A stretch of 64,000 nucleotides of DNA, taken from Apostichopus japonicus (Eukaryota; Echinodermata; Holothuroidea; Aspidochirotida; Stichopodidae). This document shows positions 12,901 to 25,100 of this stretch, in pieces; position 1 is the first letter of the stretch; each line of letters begins with the position of its first letter. Location of the stretch: the NCBI RefSeq assembly GCF_037975245.1, contig NC_092569.1:16290001-16354000 (forward strand), in the 5' to 3' direction. Both the position numbers and the translations under genes were made by a program. The notes beneath the pieces were generated by a model. The model was given only the letters and a program-made list of their open reading frames with translations. It was not told the DNA's origin and did not search any database.

Positions 12901-14740
12901 CGTTAACATTTGTTAAAATTGATAATTGCTTTCCTAAGTTATTCACAGCAAGTTGTAGACTGAAATTAAGTATAAGGTTTTTATCTAATTTTGAGTTACT
13001 TCATAGATTCCTTAACTAGGTTACTTGTTATTTTGAAAGGTATAATTGAAAACAAATTTGTCAAATGTTTATATTTCTTGGCTCAAAGAAGGAGAATGCC
13101 TACCCTAGAATATCAGCAATTAAAATTAAAAACTGATTACTGGTAAAAGCAACATTTATCACATCATGTATGTAATATTCGATACCAAATATCGTCCAAC
13201 AGAATATCTAATACATATCCAATTAATGGGAAATAAAAATATTTATTTGAGAGAGATTTTAAAGGCCATTATCTTTAAACAAGATAAACACGATACGGTT
13301 TTAGAGGCTTTGCAAGAAATTCTATCAAGATTTCCTTGATGAGATGTCAAGGAAGGAACGCGATCAAAACACAGGAGAAAACAAACTATGATGTCGATTG
13401 ATATAAACAATGAGTCTTGCGGTAGAATAAATACCTTTCTATAATAGTGGGTATACTAAGTAGCTATTCACAAATGCCAAAATCGTTGCTTTGCTTACAC
13501 AATTAAACAAGTTAAAACAACTTTAATCCTTTTTCTACTTTTGATCTGCTTTAGTCTTGAATGTAATAAACGAAATATAAGTTTGGTCTTTTGAAAGTAT
13601 TGGATCTTATTTTCTTGATATATAGAAGATAATCGTTTGAATATTTCCAGCAACTTAATTTTTTATCATTTATGAGTATTTTTTTATGTAAAGACGACAT
13701 TTAACCATTTAATCTAAATTACCTAATCCGTTAATAAGAAAATTTTAAGTTTTATCGATTGCTTCAAATAGTTCCTATTATTTTTTTCAAGGCATTAAGT
13801 TATTGGTATTGCACTGTACCATGTATCTAGCAAGTCACCTTCCGTCATGTAGTTTTTTAAAGTATATATTTGAATTGCTAAAAATGGATAATGGAACTAT
13901 GTTTGTACTATAGGATTGATGTACTAGCTTGGAAGCAAGTTAAAGTTGGCTTAAGGAAAAATTTCAATTAATCTTTGTTAAAGAATCCACGGTTATATCC
14001 TTACATATGATAAATATTTTCATGTTTTTTTGTTATCGATGGTTGTTATAGTTTATTTGCTATGTTGGACGAAATAATTAAATACCCGTTTGAAACGTGA
14101 TCGTTTCCACGATATATAGGCAAGTCACTCTCAATTTTAAATTGCTTATTGTATTCGTTAACAAAAGGAAATTCTTATCGCTGTTTCAGGTACATAACTG
14201 ATATTTAAACCCCTTTTCAAACCAAACTTATTTATGATATGGTGTAATATAATTGATTTTGTTTTATTGCGTACATGAGGTAGATCACAATGCGAAATCT
14301 AATTATATTTTTTTAGAATAAGTTCAAATTATCAATAATTTACAAACAGACAAATACATCAATTGAACACCGACAATTAACTCAAACAGCGTGGTAGAGA
14401 AATTGAAAAATCGTATTTAGTATAAAATTATTGAGATAGAAATGAATTTATCAATATTAAATTTTCAACTTAAACTTATTAAATAAGTAGATTAAGTACA
14501 AACTAGCTAGATTGCAAAGATAGAAAATACATCATTTGAACACCAAATATGAGCATGGTAACGAAAACTGGCACATTAATATTAAAGTTCGAAAACTGTC
14601 GATTAGAAATCACTTATCACACTTAAAATACAACTTCAACTTGAATTTGACATAAGATGAAAGAAACTTACGGTTTCTGCCTGAAAAGCTGGAAGTTGAG
14701 AGAAGAGTCCCAAAACACAAAATGTTAGGATGAACTGCAT
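4455..14740 (-). CDS. FReD gene 1: secreted fibrinogen-related protein, 5 exons, 273 aa
   Basis: Coding exons in transcript order are 14740-14672, 11045-11000, 9606-9434, 8863-8593 and 4717-4455 (69+46+173+271+263 nt). All acceptors are AG; the exon 2 donor is GTTAG, weaker than the GTAAG of its sisters. The protein has a signal peptide (1 to about 21), a linker with RNKR|S (32-36), then a complete fibrinogen C-terminal domain: PRDCKEVYDQ start, Cys54 and Cys86, GGGWT at 92-96, VFQRRVDGSVEFYRDW, FWLGND, a Ca-type NRDND (203-207), GAWW (220-223), LNGLY and EMKIRP. Two N-glycosylation sequons (NNS near 87, NQT at 196) are present. FReD proteins are secreted lectin-type recognition molecules. 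Its loop 224-235 contains four successive Cys. Intron 4 holds a Penelope-like element and a solo LTR. Its ligand is unknown. Confidence 0.9.
4572..4607 (-). other. Hypervariable loop codons of gene 1 (HDNCCCCSYHNS)
   Basis: Twelve codons between GAWW and NLNGLY. They include four consecutive TGT codons (4587-4598), a small triplet repeat. In other FReDs this position carries a short YxxCHxS-type segment beside the ligand pocket. Both flanks are near-identical between the four genes, but this loop is not. Confidence 0.75.
5272..6498 (+). CDS. Penelope-like RT fragment with GIY-YIG endonuclease
   Basis: This frame encodes the C-terminal part of a Penelope-like polyprotein. It has the RT palm motif YIDD (31-34, within RYIDDIFMIW), the family block SSCHPRHC, the FHPGLPP and PSNLRDILVRA linker motifs, a CxxxCxxC-type cysteine cluster (CTQNCKTC), and a GIY-YIG endonuclease (VIYLIYC ... 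QYIGES ... QHRSAI). The frame is open to a stop, but the protein lacks RT motif A and the fingers, so it cannot act on its own. The first ATG is internal to the ancestral protein (the M of TKMAPS) and is not a true start. Confidence 0.85.
   Translation: MAPSFANIFMGNLEKEFLSRQNLKPHTWLRYIDDIFMIWTHGEANLKLFIDDINSFHHTIKFTADFSGHGVHFLDTTVTLQNGSLKTDLFNKPTNKHNYLLPSSCHPRHCTRNIPYSQALRIRCICSSEVDFDSRTKELSQHLLNRQYFRGTIENAIKKAKSKPRTETLTYKTRQTSSKRVPLVTEFHPGLPPLANIIQKNFHLLQGTERLKSVFPELPVIAFKRPSNLRDILVRASFRDDTPLGESKTETTGSSPCTQNCKTCLLVDSTGAFQSNQTKRTFQIRHKINCLSKNVIYLIYCNICNLQYIGESKNTLRMRMTQHRSAIKTKKIYQPVANHFNLQNHSIENLRVIAIDQNDSWTDKSRKAKENFWELNLKTTAPFGLNIRNDLPSQINQNNSFTITTESD
6652..6690 (+). ncRNA. Hammerhead-like ribozyme motif in Penelope-like element 1
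   Basis: The order is stem I TGCA, core CTGAAGA, an extra A, stem II GAGC/GCTC, GAA, palindromic stem III AGCT, cleavage-type C, then stem I TGCA. Penelope-like elements are known to carry hammerhead ribozymes whose short palindromic stem III works as a dimer. The equivalent site in element 2 keeps the pairing with different bases. The extra A after the core departs from the consensus, so activity is uncertain. Confidence 0.5.
6812..6897. repeat. (TA)n microsatellite
   Basis: About 86 bp of uninterrupted TA dinucleotides between the Penelope-like element and the solo LTR. A shorter AT run (about 5244-5266) flanks the other side of the element. Confidence 0.95.
6898..8035 (+). mobile_element. 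Solo LTR (1138 bp), gypsy-like
   Basis: The element begins TGTAAC and ends GTTACA, a perfect 6-bp terminal inverted repeat of the TG...CA type. It has a TATAAAAG box (7128-7135) and an AATAAA poly(A) signal (7911-7916) in LTR order, and no internal retroviral-type genes. It sits in the AT microsatellite, so ATAT-type target duplications on both sides are consistent but not diagnostic. The sequence is more GC-rich than the host intron. The gene 3 intron lacks it. Superfamily (gypsy versus BEL) is not certain from one LTR. Confidence 0.75.
7660..7830 (+). repeat. 12-bp minisatellite inside the solo LTR
   Basis: GC-rich units based on CTGCGTTGGGCG recur about every 12 bp for roughly 170 bp with drift. 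The pattern makes an artificial Leu-Arg-rich open frame. It lies between the TATA box and the poly(A) signal of the LTR. Confidence 0.75.
8036..8592. other. Gene 1 intron 4, native part
   Basis: This stretch matches gene 3 intron 4 (about 31733-32373) closely and holds no further element. It shows where the insertions in gene 1 intron 4 end. Confidence 0.6.
11137..11165 (-). other. Conserved splice-donor-like element between exons 1 and 2
   Basis: On the minus strand, the sequence ATTTCGGCG|GTAAGTACC looks like an exon end plus a strong donor. Equivalents lie in gene 2 (about 22558), gene 3 (about 34870) and gene 4 (about 49123). A convincing acceptor with a pyrimidine tract is missing, and exon 1 joins exon 2 in frame without it. 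It may be an alternative or relic exon. Confidence 0.35.
12554..12853. repeat. Tandem duplication of about 155 bp in gene 1 intron 1
   Basis: Two adjacent copies start with TTAAGGCATCAT at 12554 and 12709. Gene 4 intron 1 has the segment once (about 50780-50935), so the duplication is specific to gene 1. Confidence 0.8.
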
Positions 14741-14871
14741 CTTGACGATTTTTTCTGGTCTTAACGATCACAAATCTCAAGAAGGAATGAAGTAAACTTT
14801 CTGGCAGCGAACCAGTTCAAACACTTTATGAGCTTACCCTGCGTACTATGACGTGGTTGTTGACACGTGTC
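14741..14871 (-). promoter_or_regulatory. Promoter/5'UTR of FReD gene 1
   Basis: TATA-like ATAAAG (14824-14829), TGACGTGG (14849-14856) and palindrome GACACGTGTC (14862-14871) lie in the same order and at similar spacing as in copy 0. Function is inferred from conservation. Confidence 0.5.
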
Positions 14872-16140
14872 ACCGAAGAGCTGAATAACCATTTACAATA
14901 TACTATTTGTTATAACCAGGATGATCACGTAAATAAAAACACAAGCTAGCAGTTTTTTCCATTGTCCCTTAAAGGATAGCTTTAATTGTATAGACGTAAT
15001 GCGATGTTGCTTAAATGGTCACATCAGTTATATTGCATTCATATACAATCTCAAACCAATTCAAAATATCTCTTTCGATAACACAAATTATATCTCATAT
15101 ATATTACACTCAGCTTATTAACCTTTCACCTTTTAGTACCTCCGTAAATTTGAATCCTTACGTACCACTTTCAATTAACTGAATTTCGTTTGCTGTAGCT
15201 TACCATCAACAGTTAAAAGATGTTAAAGAAACTTAAGCAGTGCCAAAATTTAAATATATATCTACAATCAATAGGATCATTTAACAGTATCAAACCTCCA
15301 TATCTAGGGAAACACCAGTTTTTTCTTTGATGAAATTCCCACCCTATGCTCTCTGCAAGTTACCATGTTTTTGTGAAATTACCCAGGATGCAACGTTTGC
15401 ATGACGTCTCACATGCACCTCGGCAGAGTTAGACTTGCCGCTATATATGCAGATACTATTGTAGTACCGCTGCACACAAACAACGCTCGCGTACGATATA
15501 TGCTGAAACTACTAAACTATCACTGATTTTCAAGTAAATACTAATAACTTAAGTCACCATGTAGCAACGTTGCGTTCAATTTTGAGTAATGTATACAGAC
15601 GAGATGAAGCCTTGGCCTAAATAGTGTATCGTCCAATATCCACAATCGCAGTTCAGGTAACAAGTAGTTTCTATATTCCTAAGTCATAGTAACACTGCTC
15701 GACATACTGTGACTGCGATCATCACTTCGTTGATGAAAAATTTCGTTCATTCGAGTAATTCAACATGACTGAGTCCCACATTATCCCAGATGACTATTGC
15801 GTAGAACTGACTCCATCACCCCGACATAAGGTGCGACAAAAATAAAAGTAGTTTCAGAAAAATATGATTGAGCCGTAGTTTAGAATTCGGAAGCAAACAA
15901 TGACAATCACTGTGCGTCTGTAAGTCTTAACAAGTTGTGTAAAAATTAACTATATTAATATTATTTAAGTTGGCAACGCATTTTCAGGAACTAGTCAGGT
16001 TCATGTATGACGTCGTAAACAGTTGATTTTCTGCCCCCCTCTACTCCAATATGGAGGATAAGGGCGAATAATGGGATAAGGGCGGGGATTTTTTTTTTTT
16101 TTTTTTAGCCAATGAAGTCGTAAAGGAATTACATGATAAA
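14741..16140. repeat. Upstream duplicated block, gene 1 copy
   Basis: Sister of 260-1636, 37079-38790 and 52730-54400, with small deletions. No coding exon is supported. Confidence 0.7.
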
Positions 16141-16159
16141 TGTCATTATTGTTGGCGTA

Positions 16160-17000
16160 AAGTTGCTAGTAATGTTTGAATTTTGGCATTGCACCTTCTC
16201 CTTAACCAAAACACTTAATATAAACTGTCATTTTATGGAAGATCTGCAGAGCAATATCGTCAAAATCATATATCTATTAATTTTTAGCATTCTTTTGATT
16301 TAAATGTATCGTTGAATAATTTTTTTAACCAAAGAAGACAATGCAGATACATTTTCGCCGGTTATGTAAACGTATGACATACTTCAAGATAGCTAGTTGA
16401 GGTCGCTGTATAACTAACTTCTAGTCGATGCTAATAAACAACAACTTTCTACTGATGGCTTTGATAAGACAAAGATGTATACAATCAAACCATACGTCAT
16501 GTGATTTATAAAGATACTTAATTCAACCTCAGATAAACACCTCCATTGACGGCAACAGAAATTAAAGTTCCATCTAAATTCGATGTCGACGGTATACATA
16601 TTCTTTTTTATTTCTTTGTTGTGGAGGAGGATAGGAAGGGGAAAAGGGGGTGGGGGTTGACAGGAGTAATATACGAATGTATGTTGTACTCAATGATCAC
16701 ATTCGCTCAATCTCTTCGTATCGGCCAAAGCTCATTGTGATGATTATGTGGTTATTTATACTACTCAATTGTAACAAAAACGGGGGGGGGGGGGGGGGAG
16801 GATGGGAGGAGGAAAGGAAGGTAGAGGATTGGGAATAGACGAATGTATACTGTAATCAATGATCAAATTCGATCGAACTCTTCGAATCTTACAAAATTGT
16901 ACGAAAAACACTCATAGTCATGATTATGCGGTTATTTACTACTCAATTGTACCATAAACGTTGGTCGAGTTAGAGATCGGTTCCTTGGTGTTCATAAGGG
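16160..17000. repeat. Intergenic block W, left copy, with internal duplication and poly(G)
   Basis: This block matches 55320-56140 (for example ACACCTCCATTGACGGCAA and ATTCGATGTCGAC) and in part 39740-39990. A segment of about 170 bp appears twice in tandem here (about 16620-16780 and 16795-16965), separated by a G-run of about 17 (16781-16798). No gene is seen. Confidence 0.6.
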
Positions 17001-18400
17001 AATGCATAAGAGGCCTCTAATAAGCTTTTAGATTTGTGACAATGTTTGATATTAAAATTGCAATATCTGACTTACTGCGTTCACTTTCAAATACAGATGA
17101 AAAACAGATAATTTTTTTTATTTCTTTTAATCAGTTACTTGCGTTCATTAGGTGAGCAACAATAGAAAAATTCAAGCACCGTAATAAATATCCCAAAGTT
17201 AGAACTGCATCATGTATGTTTAGTGATCTTGAATGGTATAATGGTTGATACCGAAATGACACGCGAAGTGTGAAGGCATTCTTGCATATGCGGATATGTT
17301 ATTTTATAAACTGAGGGCGCTGTCATATCTGGCCTCATTACTAAGTGACGTGATGGTAGTCCAAACCAACAGATATATTATAATGTGGTGGTGCGAAAGT
17401 TAGTTTATATTTGCCTCAGTTTCCTCAATGTTCGAATCACATGACCCGATTAAAGTATCTGTACGTGTTTATCAAATTTAAGCTTCGACCTTTCCAGTTT
17501 ACTGCACTAAAAGTTCAGTGAAAATGACACCGTTCTATGAAATTCATATCAATATTAATTATATATATTGAATTATCTGACATTATAATATTGAGGTGAA
17601 TAAAATTCTCCAGATTTATTAACGAGTCCGTAGATTCTACGAACTTCAATCAAAATTTACAAGCCCCGCCCAACATGTCATGCGCCAATAATTTTTGTTT
17701 CTGTTTACGACCGTTAGGCCTATAGGCTTACTTTACTTTCGTGACTATCCTGTCTTAGGTCCATTCTCTTGTTTCTTTCTCTCGGTCTTATCGATGTAGC
17801 TGGTGGAATTGTGTCATTTCCTCCCATTGCAATGAATATACAAGTGTTTTTAGACGTTTCCTCAGTTGAATTGTAAAAAGTGGATGACACGCGTATAGGA
17901 CTGCGTTAAAATATTGATCGTGCCGCATGTGTAGACTATTTGTTTACATTTGTGTAACTAACATGCTGACATAGGCGGTCGCAGTGATTTTACGGTAAAC
18001 CATAAGGGCAACAGAAAATACATTTCTTTCTTTTGATTGCGACAGCTTTTCTTATTAAACCCATCTGGTCGGTGTGCATTCAGAATAAGAAACATTGAAT
18101 CTACTTCCGTTCGGAAGTTTGTTTTCCGAAATTCATCAGCAAACACGTATTGAGACTTGAATGCACGACAACATCTAAGAAAGCCATCAACAAAATTATA
18201 TATATTAAACTATTACTGAGTTGGTTATTTATTTTTGTCTCGATGTAGCTTTTGGGTACTTCTAATATATACTTGATCGGACGATTTTGTATGTTAAGAC
18301 GACCATCATACCTTACATCATAGTTTCCTAAAAGAATACGTGTCTAGTTCAATGATGCAGGACACAGCTAAATATACCTTTATGGTTCTTTTAGGCGATT
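17001..18400. other. Intergenic stretch without recognised genes
   Basis: AT-rich DNA downstream of gene 2, with only short unconserved frames on either strand. I see no exon, RNA gene or element end. A further G-run lies just beyond it at about 18435-18451. Confidence 0.5.
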
Positions 18401-19071
18401 GTTAAAAACATTATTCTTGGACGGTAGATGTGATGGGGGGGGGGGGGGGTAGGTGAGTGGAGGATTGCTTAGAGGCAACACCTGTAAAATGAATCTCAAT
18501 ATGAATAATATTTTCTTGTATCTTACATATTGGACAAAATTCCGCGGCATTCTCGATTACTGTGGAAGTCAATAGGCGGTGAACTTCAAGGTAAGGTTTA
18601 CATTGTGACAAGCACAATTACAGACTGATGTTATAACCCAATATTTGAGATCACTTTTGATCGAACATATACAACGGCGTATGTACTACCTCGATACCAA
18701 TAGGTTTACAAGAATTTCATGTTCAGCCCTTTGTAAATATAAAAAAGCTGACATTTTAATAAAGAAATTATATTTCTAACCAATATATTTACAACTCAGA
18801 ATAATAATAAAACAAATAAAACACTCTAGAAAAAAAGAAAGCAACAGCGTCACTTGATAAATACAACATAAAGGGTTCATATTTCACATGAAAAAAAAAC
18901 TCACGATGGATGAGTCTGGAAATATTTTCATCCTTTTGTAATATTCATCATTCAATGCTGAATTAAAGAGATTTGTTGTTAAGTTAATGGTCCATTATTT
19001 AAAAAGTCTAGAATATATGACGATGATACAATGTTTGGCGATCATTCTAGTTGCTGTTTAAGGTCGATGTA

Positions 19072-22000
19072 TTACACTGGACGTATCTTCATTTCTGCGT
19101 ATTTGAGGTGATAAGATCCACCTGGAAGATCATACCAGAATATGCTCTTGTAATACGTACTGCCAGCTGTGTACAGTCCGTTTAGGTTACAGTCATAATA
19201 AGAATCATAGCAATGGGTACCGTACCACCACGCTCCGTGACAATACTGAGCCAAGTGATAATTAGAGCGACGATCGTTGTCGCGGTTTAACGTCGAAAAT
19301 GTCTGGTTCCTGTGATACGCCATCCTGTCGTATGCTGCGAAAGGAAAACACAAATAAGTGATGAAGTAGACAGGGATCTTTATTATATTATTTATTTACA
19401 CTTTTGAATTGTTTTATACTTATTAAATAGTACATGCATTTTAGGACTGCTACATTTGATGGAGGTATACAAGCTCCACAACGTCTCCTGTAAGTATCTT
19501 TGTAAAACATAATGTTGATAGGTTCAACGGTTTGTGGCAAAATATATACTTATGGTGATCAGATGTGATGTCATAGATGCCTTTGAAAAGTCTGATGTTT
19601 TAATAAAATGTAATTCCAATGTTGGGAACTTTTGATTCCCTCAAGGTTAGTTCTGAACAATAAGATAAAAATCTAGCAACTATTTGTTGTCTAGTGTACA
19701 GTACAAACAGGACATCACACCTGTTGCACCAAGTTAATTTATTATACCAAGTTACTGCAAATTTCAGCTTTCATCATATCGGCAAGTTTTATTAAAATGC
19801 TTAGAAACGTTTTTCTTTCATCAGTAATCTCATTTACCCTATGATTATCCTAGGAGTTTGACAAGTCTATATATTTCTATCTTTATTTTAAATTAGTAAA
19901 GAAGGTTTCCTTTAAGCTTGTAATATATATATTTTTTCATCTAGTGTATATTCCTTGCTTTCGTAAAGGGTTTAAGTAGTCTGAGTAAAGGACAATGTTG
20001 TGGGATGATTGTAGGACGGTAGGAAATTCGAGGCAGTGATGAGATGGAATAATTTAAAATAAATATTCGCTGTGAAATATGGGAAACAATATTTATTATG
20101 AAGTTCATTTCTAGAGCAGATCTCTATTTCTACTTCCCGGTCAGCAAATCAGGTTTTGTATTTTTTTCTTTATTGGAAAACTATAATATATAGCCTATAG
20201 GCAAAACAGTTGTGAAAATTATCATAATATTTTTGTCGATTAATTTCATTGAAGTGATCAAGGTAATGTGCATAATTAGGTACTATATGAATCGTTACTC
20301 ACGTTTTGGTGAGCGGAAGTCTATTGAGACCGTATTCCCTTAATAACCGTTCTTGGTTAGGATTTATGTCAAATTACCTTTTCAAATGGTGGCTAATATA
20401 ACAACATATAATTATACAAGAGCAACTACATGCAAGATTTCGTACCTGTAGTGCTGGAGCTATCGTATTCTCCAAGGCCAACTAAACGATTCTTAGTCTC
20501 TTCATCGCTGATCCTAAACAGGTCGTACCTCGCAAAGTAGCGATCTCCATTCGCGTTATTTAAATCAATGCGAAGCATGTAATCCTTTTGGTTAGTTAAG
20601 AGCGATATTTTATCGTTGCCAAGCCAAAATTCCCTATTTAGGAAACCAAAGCCATCTCGGTACTCATCCCAGTCTCTGTAAAATTCTACGGAACCATCGA
20701 CTCGGTGTTGGAAGACCTGGTTTAGTTTCAAAACAAAAACATGTCATATTTGGTTTAACATGATGAACCTTTCTGTTATGTACGTTTGATGGGTATGATG
20801 TATCAGTGCAGTTAATGTTTAATGGTTCGTCTTACCTTGAACATATACGGTAACCTGTGCACCAATTAGATTCCTCTTTACTAAAAGAGTACGTTGGTAT
20901 CATTTAATTTATTATCGTGTAGTGCATTGCACTATGGCTATACTAACATTTAAAAATAAAGAAACCCTTGCAATGAGAGTCAACAATAATAGTGGGGTAC
21001 ATTAATGTTTTTTAAGCGTTAATAGTGAACACATATCTAATACGGTATTTCAAACATGTTGAAAACATATTTCCTCCTGGAAAGGTTTATGTGGGTTAAG
21101 TTGTCTACAGTAACACGGTTAGAATTGTTATATTCTAATTCCTTTCGGAGGTGCTATATGTGCACTAGAACAGAGAACGAAGTTTACACGTTTTCTTGAG
21201 AATTAAATCAAGCTGAAGGACATGAATAAAGAATGCATTCCTTGTCGAATGAAACAGCACGATAGCAAGATAGCTTTTAAAACAAATTTGTTTTTCAACA
21301 TACTGCACTCTAAATATTGAAAATATAAATTAATTAAAGGCGATATTTTGTTGTGTTCTTACCGTCCAACCTCCTCCGTCAATTGAGTTATTACAGTAAA
21401 CATGAAAAGGTTCATTGGCTCCATCTGGCTTAATTAGATAAACTCCAGATTCAGAGGAACTCCCTTCACATTGGTCGTTAACTTCTTTACAATCTCGAGG
21501 ATATTCTGGCTCTTGGTAGAAAAAGTAGGAGGAGTCTGAAGAATTGAAAAGAAATGACTAAGATCAATTTAAATTGAATCGCCAAAGCATCAAACCAAAC
21601 CAAAATAAAGTGAAAATTTCGGTCCACATAAATCTGTTTGCAAAACGTTTAACACAAATCGACAAATTGGAGAAACCTATACATTTAACCCTCAAGAAGA
21701 AGGCTATATATAGTAATATCCTAAATGAAGTAAACGAATAAAAATAATCCCGATCAGTTCTGGTAGCTATGTCTGTGTAAGTTTAAACGATAAATGTTAA
21801 CCTCCTTTAGAACGCCGCGAGAATTACTAGAAGCGTTTAATATTTTTTATTTACCTTAAGTTGTTTTCAGCCTGTATTATAATCGAGTTGCTTTCGTTTT
21901 CATGTTTTTTCTTTAACCAAAGAACAAAATCCAGACACACCATTATGTGAAGAAAAAGTTTAAGCACATTACCCAGTCGATGATGATACAAGGAAGTAGA

Positions 22001-22095
22001 CTTTGTTGCATAGTAAATTAACACATCTAAAAAGATATGTATCAATATATATTAACCAATTGTATGTGAAGATCATCAAAAGCTAAATAAACTAA

Positions 22096-22128
<33 letters not shown>

Positions 22129-25100
22129 GTTGTTAATCTTTATCACTGAAATGGCTGCTTGATTAAGTTTATGTAATTCCGGTTTTGGTGACACACATGC
22201 TTTTCTATAAAACCATTAGTAGTGAATTTTAAATTGGATAAATCCAATAAATGCATTTACTCATGGAAAAGTAAATCTACCATGATGGTTTTCAAAAAGC
22301 TTGAAATCCAAAATGAAAATTCAATTTTATACTTGTCATTTCTTTTCCCCCAATAATGTTAATATTCTTGCTAACTAGGAGAGGAAAACGAAAAACCTAT
22401 GACAAATATCTCTTACCCCCATTGCTTCTTTTGTTTCTGCCAGAATGTTCTCCTCCAACTTTCTAAAATAGAGATATAAAAATTGACATATGAAAGTCAA
22501 CAAATTCAATAAGATGACATTCCGAAAGGTTTAAAGGTCTCGCTTCTACATACTACTTACCGTCGAAATCATGTCACGCTGAGAAAATAGTTTTAAAACA
22601 TTTATAAGTTGCTGTTTATCTTCGGTTAAAGTCGGATATGTTGAAACCAGATATCGTTTTCTATGTCACTGTTATGTGACCTTAATTATTTCTATGATAG
22701 TGAGGCATTCAATTTGATCCCAGAGCTGGTGAAAAAAAGGTTTCTGTATTATTCATAATAAGATTTTATATTTCATTATTAAATGAAGTCAATTTTTGCA
22801 TCTCTCTGTTTTAGAATGTGTAAAAGTAAGTTGGCCTGACGTTTCGATCCTAGCAGGATCTTCTTCAGAGGCTAAACCAAATCCCCAGTACAGCCATCAT
22901 CGGTACTTTCGACGTCACTTCTCTGTACACTAACATCCCTCATGCTGAAGGTATCGCAGCCACGTGTGCAGCCCTGTCTAAGAAGGTCCACCCTTGTCCA
23001 CCCATCTCTGACATCAAAGCCCTCATGCAACAGGTTCTCACCAAAAACAACTTCACGTTCATGGACAAGCATTACCTTCAAAGACACGGGACAGCCATGG
23101 GAACCAGGATGGCTCCTTCCTATGCATGCCTGTTTATGTCTAGCCTTGAAGAACGCATGCTCAGTACGGCTCCCTGCCGTCCCCTTATCTGGTGGCGCTA
23201 CATTGATGACATCTTCTTCATTTGGACCAGTGATGAGGATAGCCTGCTCACCTTCATCAATCACATCAATTCTTTCCACAGCACCATCAAATTCACCTCT
23301 GATTACTCTCACCAACAGGTTAACTTTCTCGATGTGACTGTTCGCAAGGAACACGGTTCTCTCTCTACAGACTTATACACCAAGCCCACAGACACACACC
23401 AGTATCTCCATTCTTCAAGCTGCCATCCCCGTCACTGCAAGTCTGGAATTGCCTACAGTCAAGCACTTCGTCTTCGTCGCATTTGCTCTAACAATTCCTC
23501 TTTCATTCGCCATACAGATGCTTTGGAAAAACACCTTATTGCCAGGGGCCATAGTGCCAGAAGGGTGCGTGAAGCCATTCAGAGAGTCCGCTCCCTTTCC
23601 AGATCATCTACTTTGGCAGTGAAGGACAAAAAGGGACGAGATTGCGACAACAAGCTGCCCCTCGTTGTTACTTTCCACCCTAATCTTCCTCCCCTTCAGA
23701 AAATCACCTCTAACAACCACAACATTCTCCTCACTTCAGATAGACTCCAACGAGCCGTCCCTGAAAAACCCATCATCGCCTACAGACGACCACGCAACCT
23801 ACGAGACCTTCTTGTACGTGCTGCTGTTCCACCTCTAACTTCTAACCCCACACCCATTCAGCATGGTACCTTCAAATGTGATCGTACTTCGAGATGCATC
23901 GTCTGCAGCCACCACATTGTTGAATCCAATTCCATCACCAGCCACAGCATGCAACTCACACACAAGACTAAGGGTCACATCACTTGCACTACCACCAATG
24001 TCATCTATCTGATCTCTTGTAGAGTTTGCGGCATCCAGTATGTTGGCGAAACCAAAACCACCCTCAAGAAGCGATTCTATGGTCACAGATCCACAGTCAA
24101 CACCATGAAGACTGAGACCCCAGTTGGAGAACATTTTAACCTTCCCAACCATACCATTAACGACATGTCCCTACAGGGGATTGAATCCTTAGGTAGCCGT
24201 CCTGACCTAGTACGTATCAGCAGAGAGAGGCTCTGGATGCAACGCCTTCGTACCATTCAACCTCATGGGCTGAACATTCAGGAAGGACATGACTAACTTT
24301 CCTCTGTTCCCTACTCCTTCTCCCCTTTCTCCCTCCCCCCTTTCACTCTTCCTCTCACAGCTCTCTTCCCCTCCATTTTTCTTCACACCTTTCTGTCTTT
24401 GTCCCTCTCCAGTTTATTCCTTACCCTGTGCCTTTAATCCTCTCTTTGTCCCTCCACAGTTTATCTCCTTCCTCTCCTCTTCTCCTGTTGCTTTCTACTT
24501 ATAATCCCCTTTCATCCATCTCATTGTGTTCACCGTGCTCATTAACCTGTCTGTATTCTGTGCGTGTTTTTGTCCCCTCTGTTACTGTAACTTGTCATTT
24601 AGCCTCTGAAGAAGATCCTGCTAGGATCGAAACGTCAGGCCAACTTACTTTTACACATTCTATTACACAGGCTCTCTAGTGGATAAGCAGTTTGCTAACA
24701 GTTTTATTTCATTTTGTCTCTCTGTTTTACTTAGATATCAGCTCCTTTGTAGGAAACAATACGGGAAATCAAGGAACCCTTTAACAACACTCTATTCCAA
24801 CACTGTTGAACTATACATTCTATCATGTGTGTTAAGAACTTACTTTAAGTCGTGAGCTATTGTAATGAAAACAAAATGTGGTTCTGGTTCGATGATGTGG
24901 TCGATGTGTATTTACTTCTTGGCATGGTTGTGGTTGTTGGACGACAAACATTTTTCATAAATTTTAGCTATTCAGATAACAGAATAACTGAATAAACTAG
25001 CTCCATATTCAATGCCTAACTTGCCATGCTTCCCGCCATTTACAGGAAAACATGACACGCAATATAGGATTTTACTCATAAAAACTTATTATATTATATA

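Larger units (their letters stand above)
22814..24716 (+). mobile_element. Penelope-like retroelement 2, 5'-truncated, in gene 2 intron 1
   Basis: The element is bounded by a 13-bp direct duplication, TCTCTCTGTTTTA (22801-22813 and 24717-24729), a typical target-site duplication length for this class. The left end is an inverted copy of the 3' terminus, followed immediately by the RT frame at about 22875. The frame ends at 24296 and is followed by a long C/T-rich untranslated region (24297-24590) and the 3' terminus. Genes 1, 3 and 4 have no element in the equivalent intron, so the insertion came after the gene duplication or was limited to this copy. Confidence 0.9.

Noticed and set aside
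22872..23354. 160-codon minus-strand frame
   Set aside because: It is the antisense shadow of the Penelope-like RT frame, whose RT motifs are unmistakable on the plus strand.
24289..24679. Pro/Ser/Leu-rich plus-strand frames after the Penelope-like stop
   Set aside because: The sequence is a C/T-rich untranslated tail; the low-complexity composition explains the open frames.
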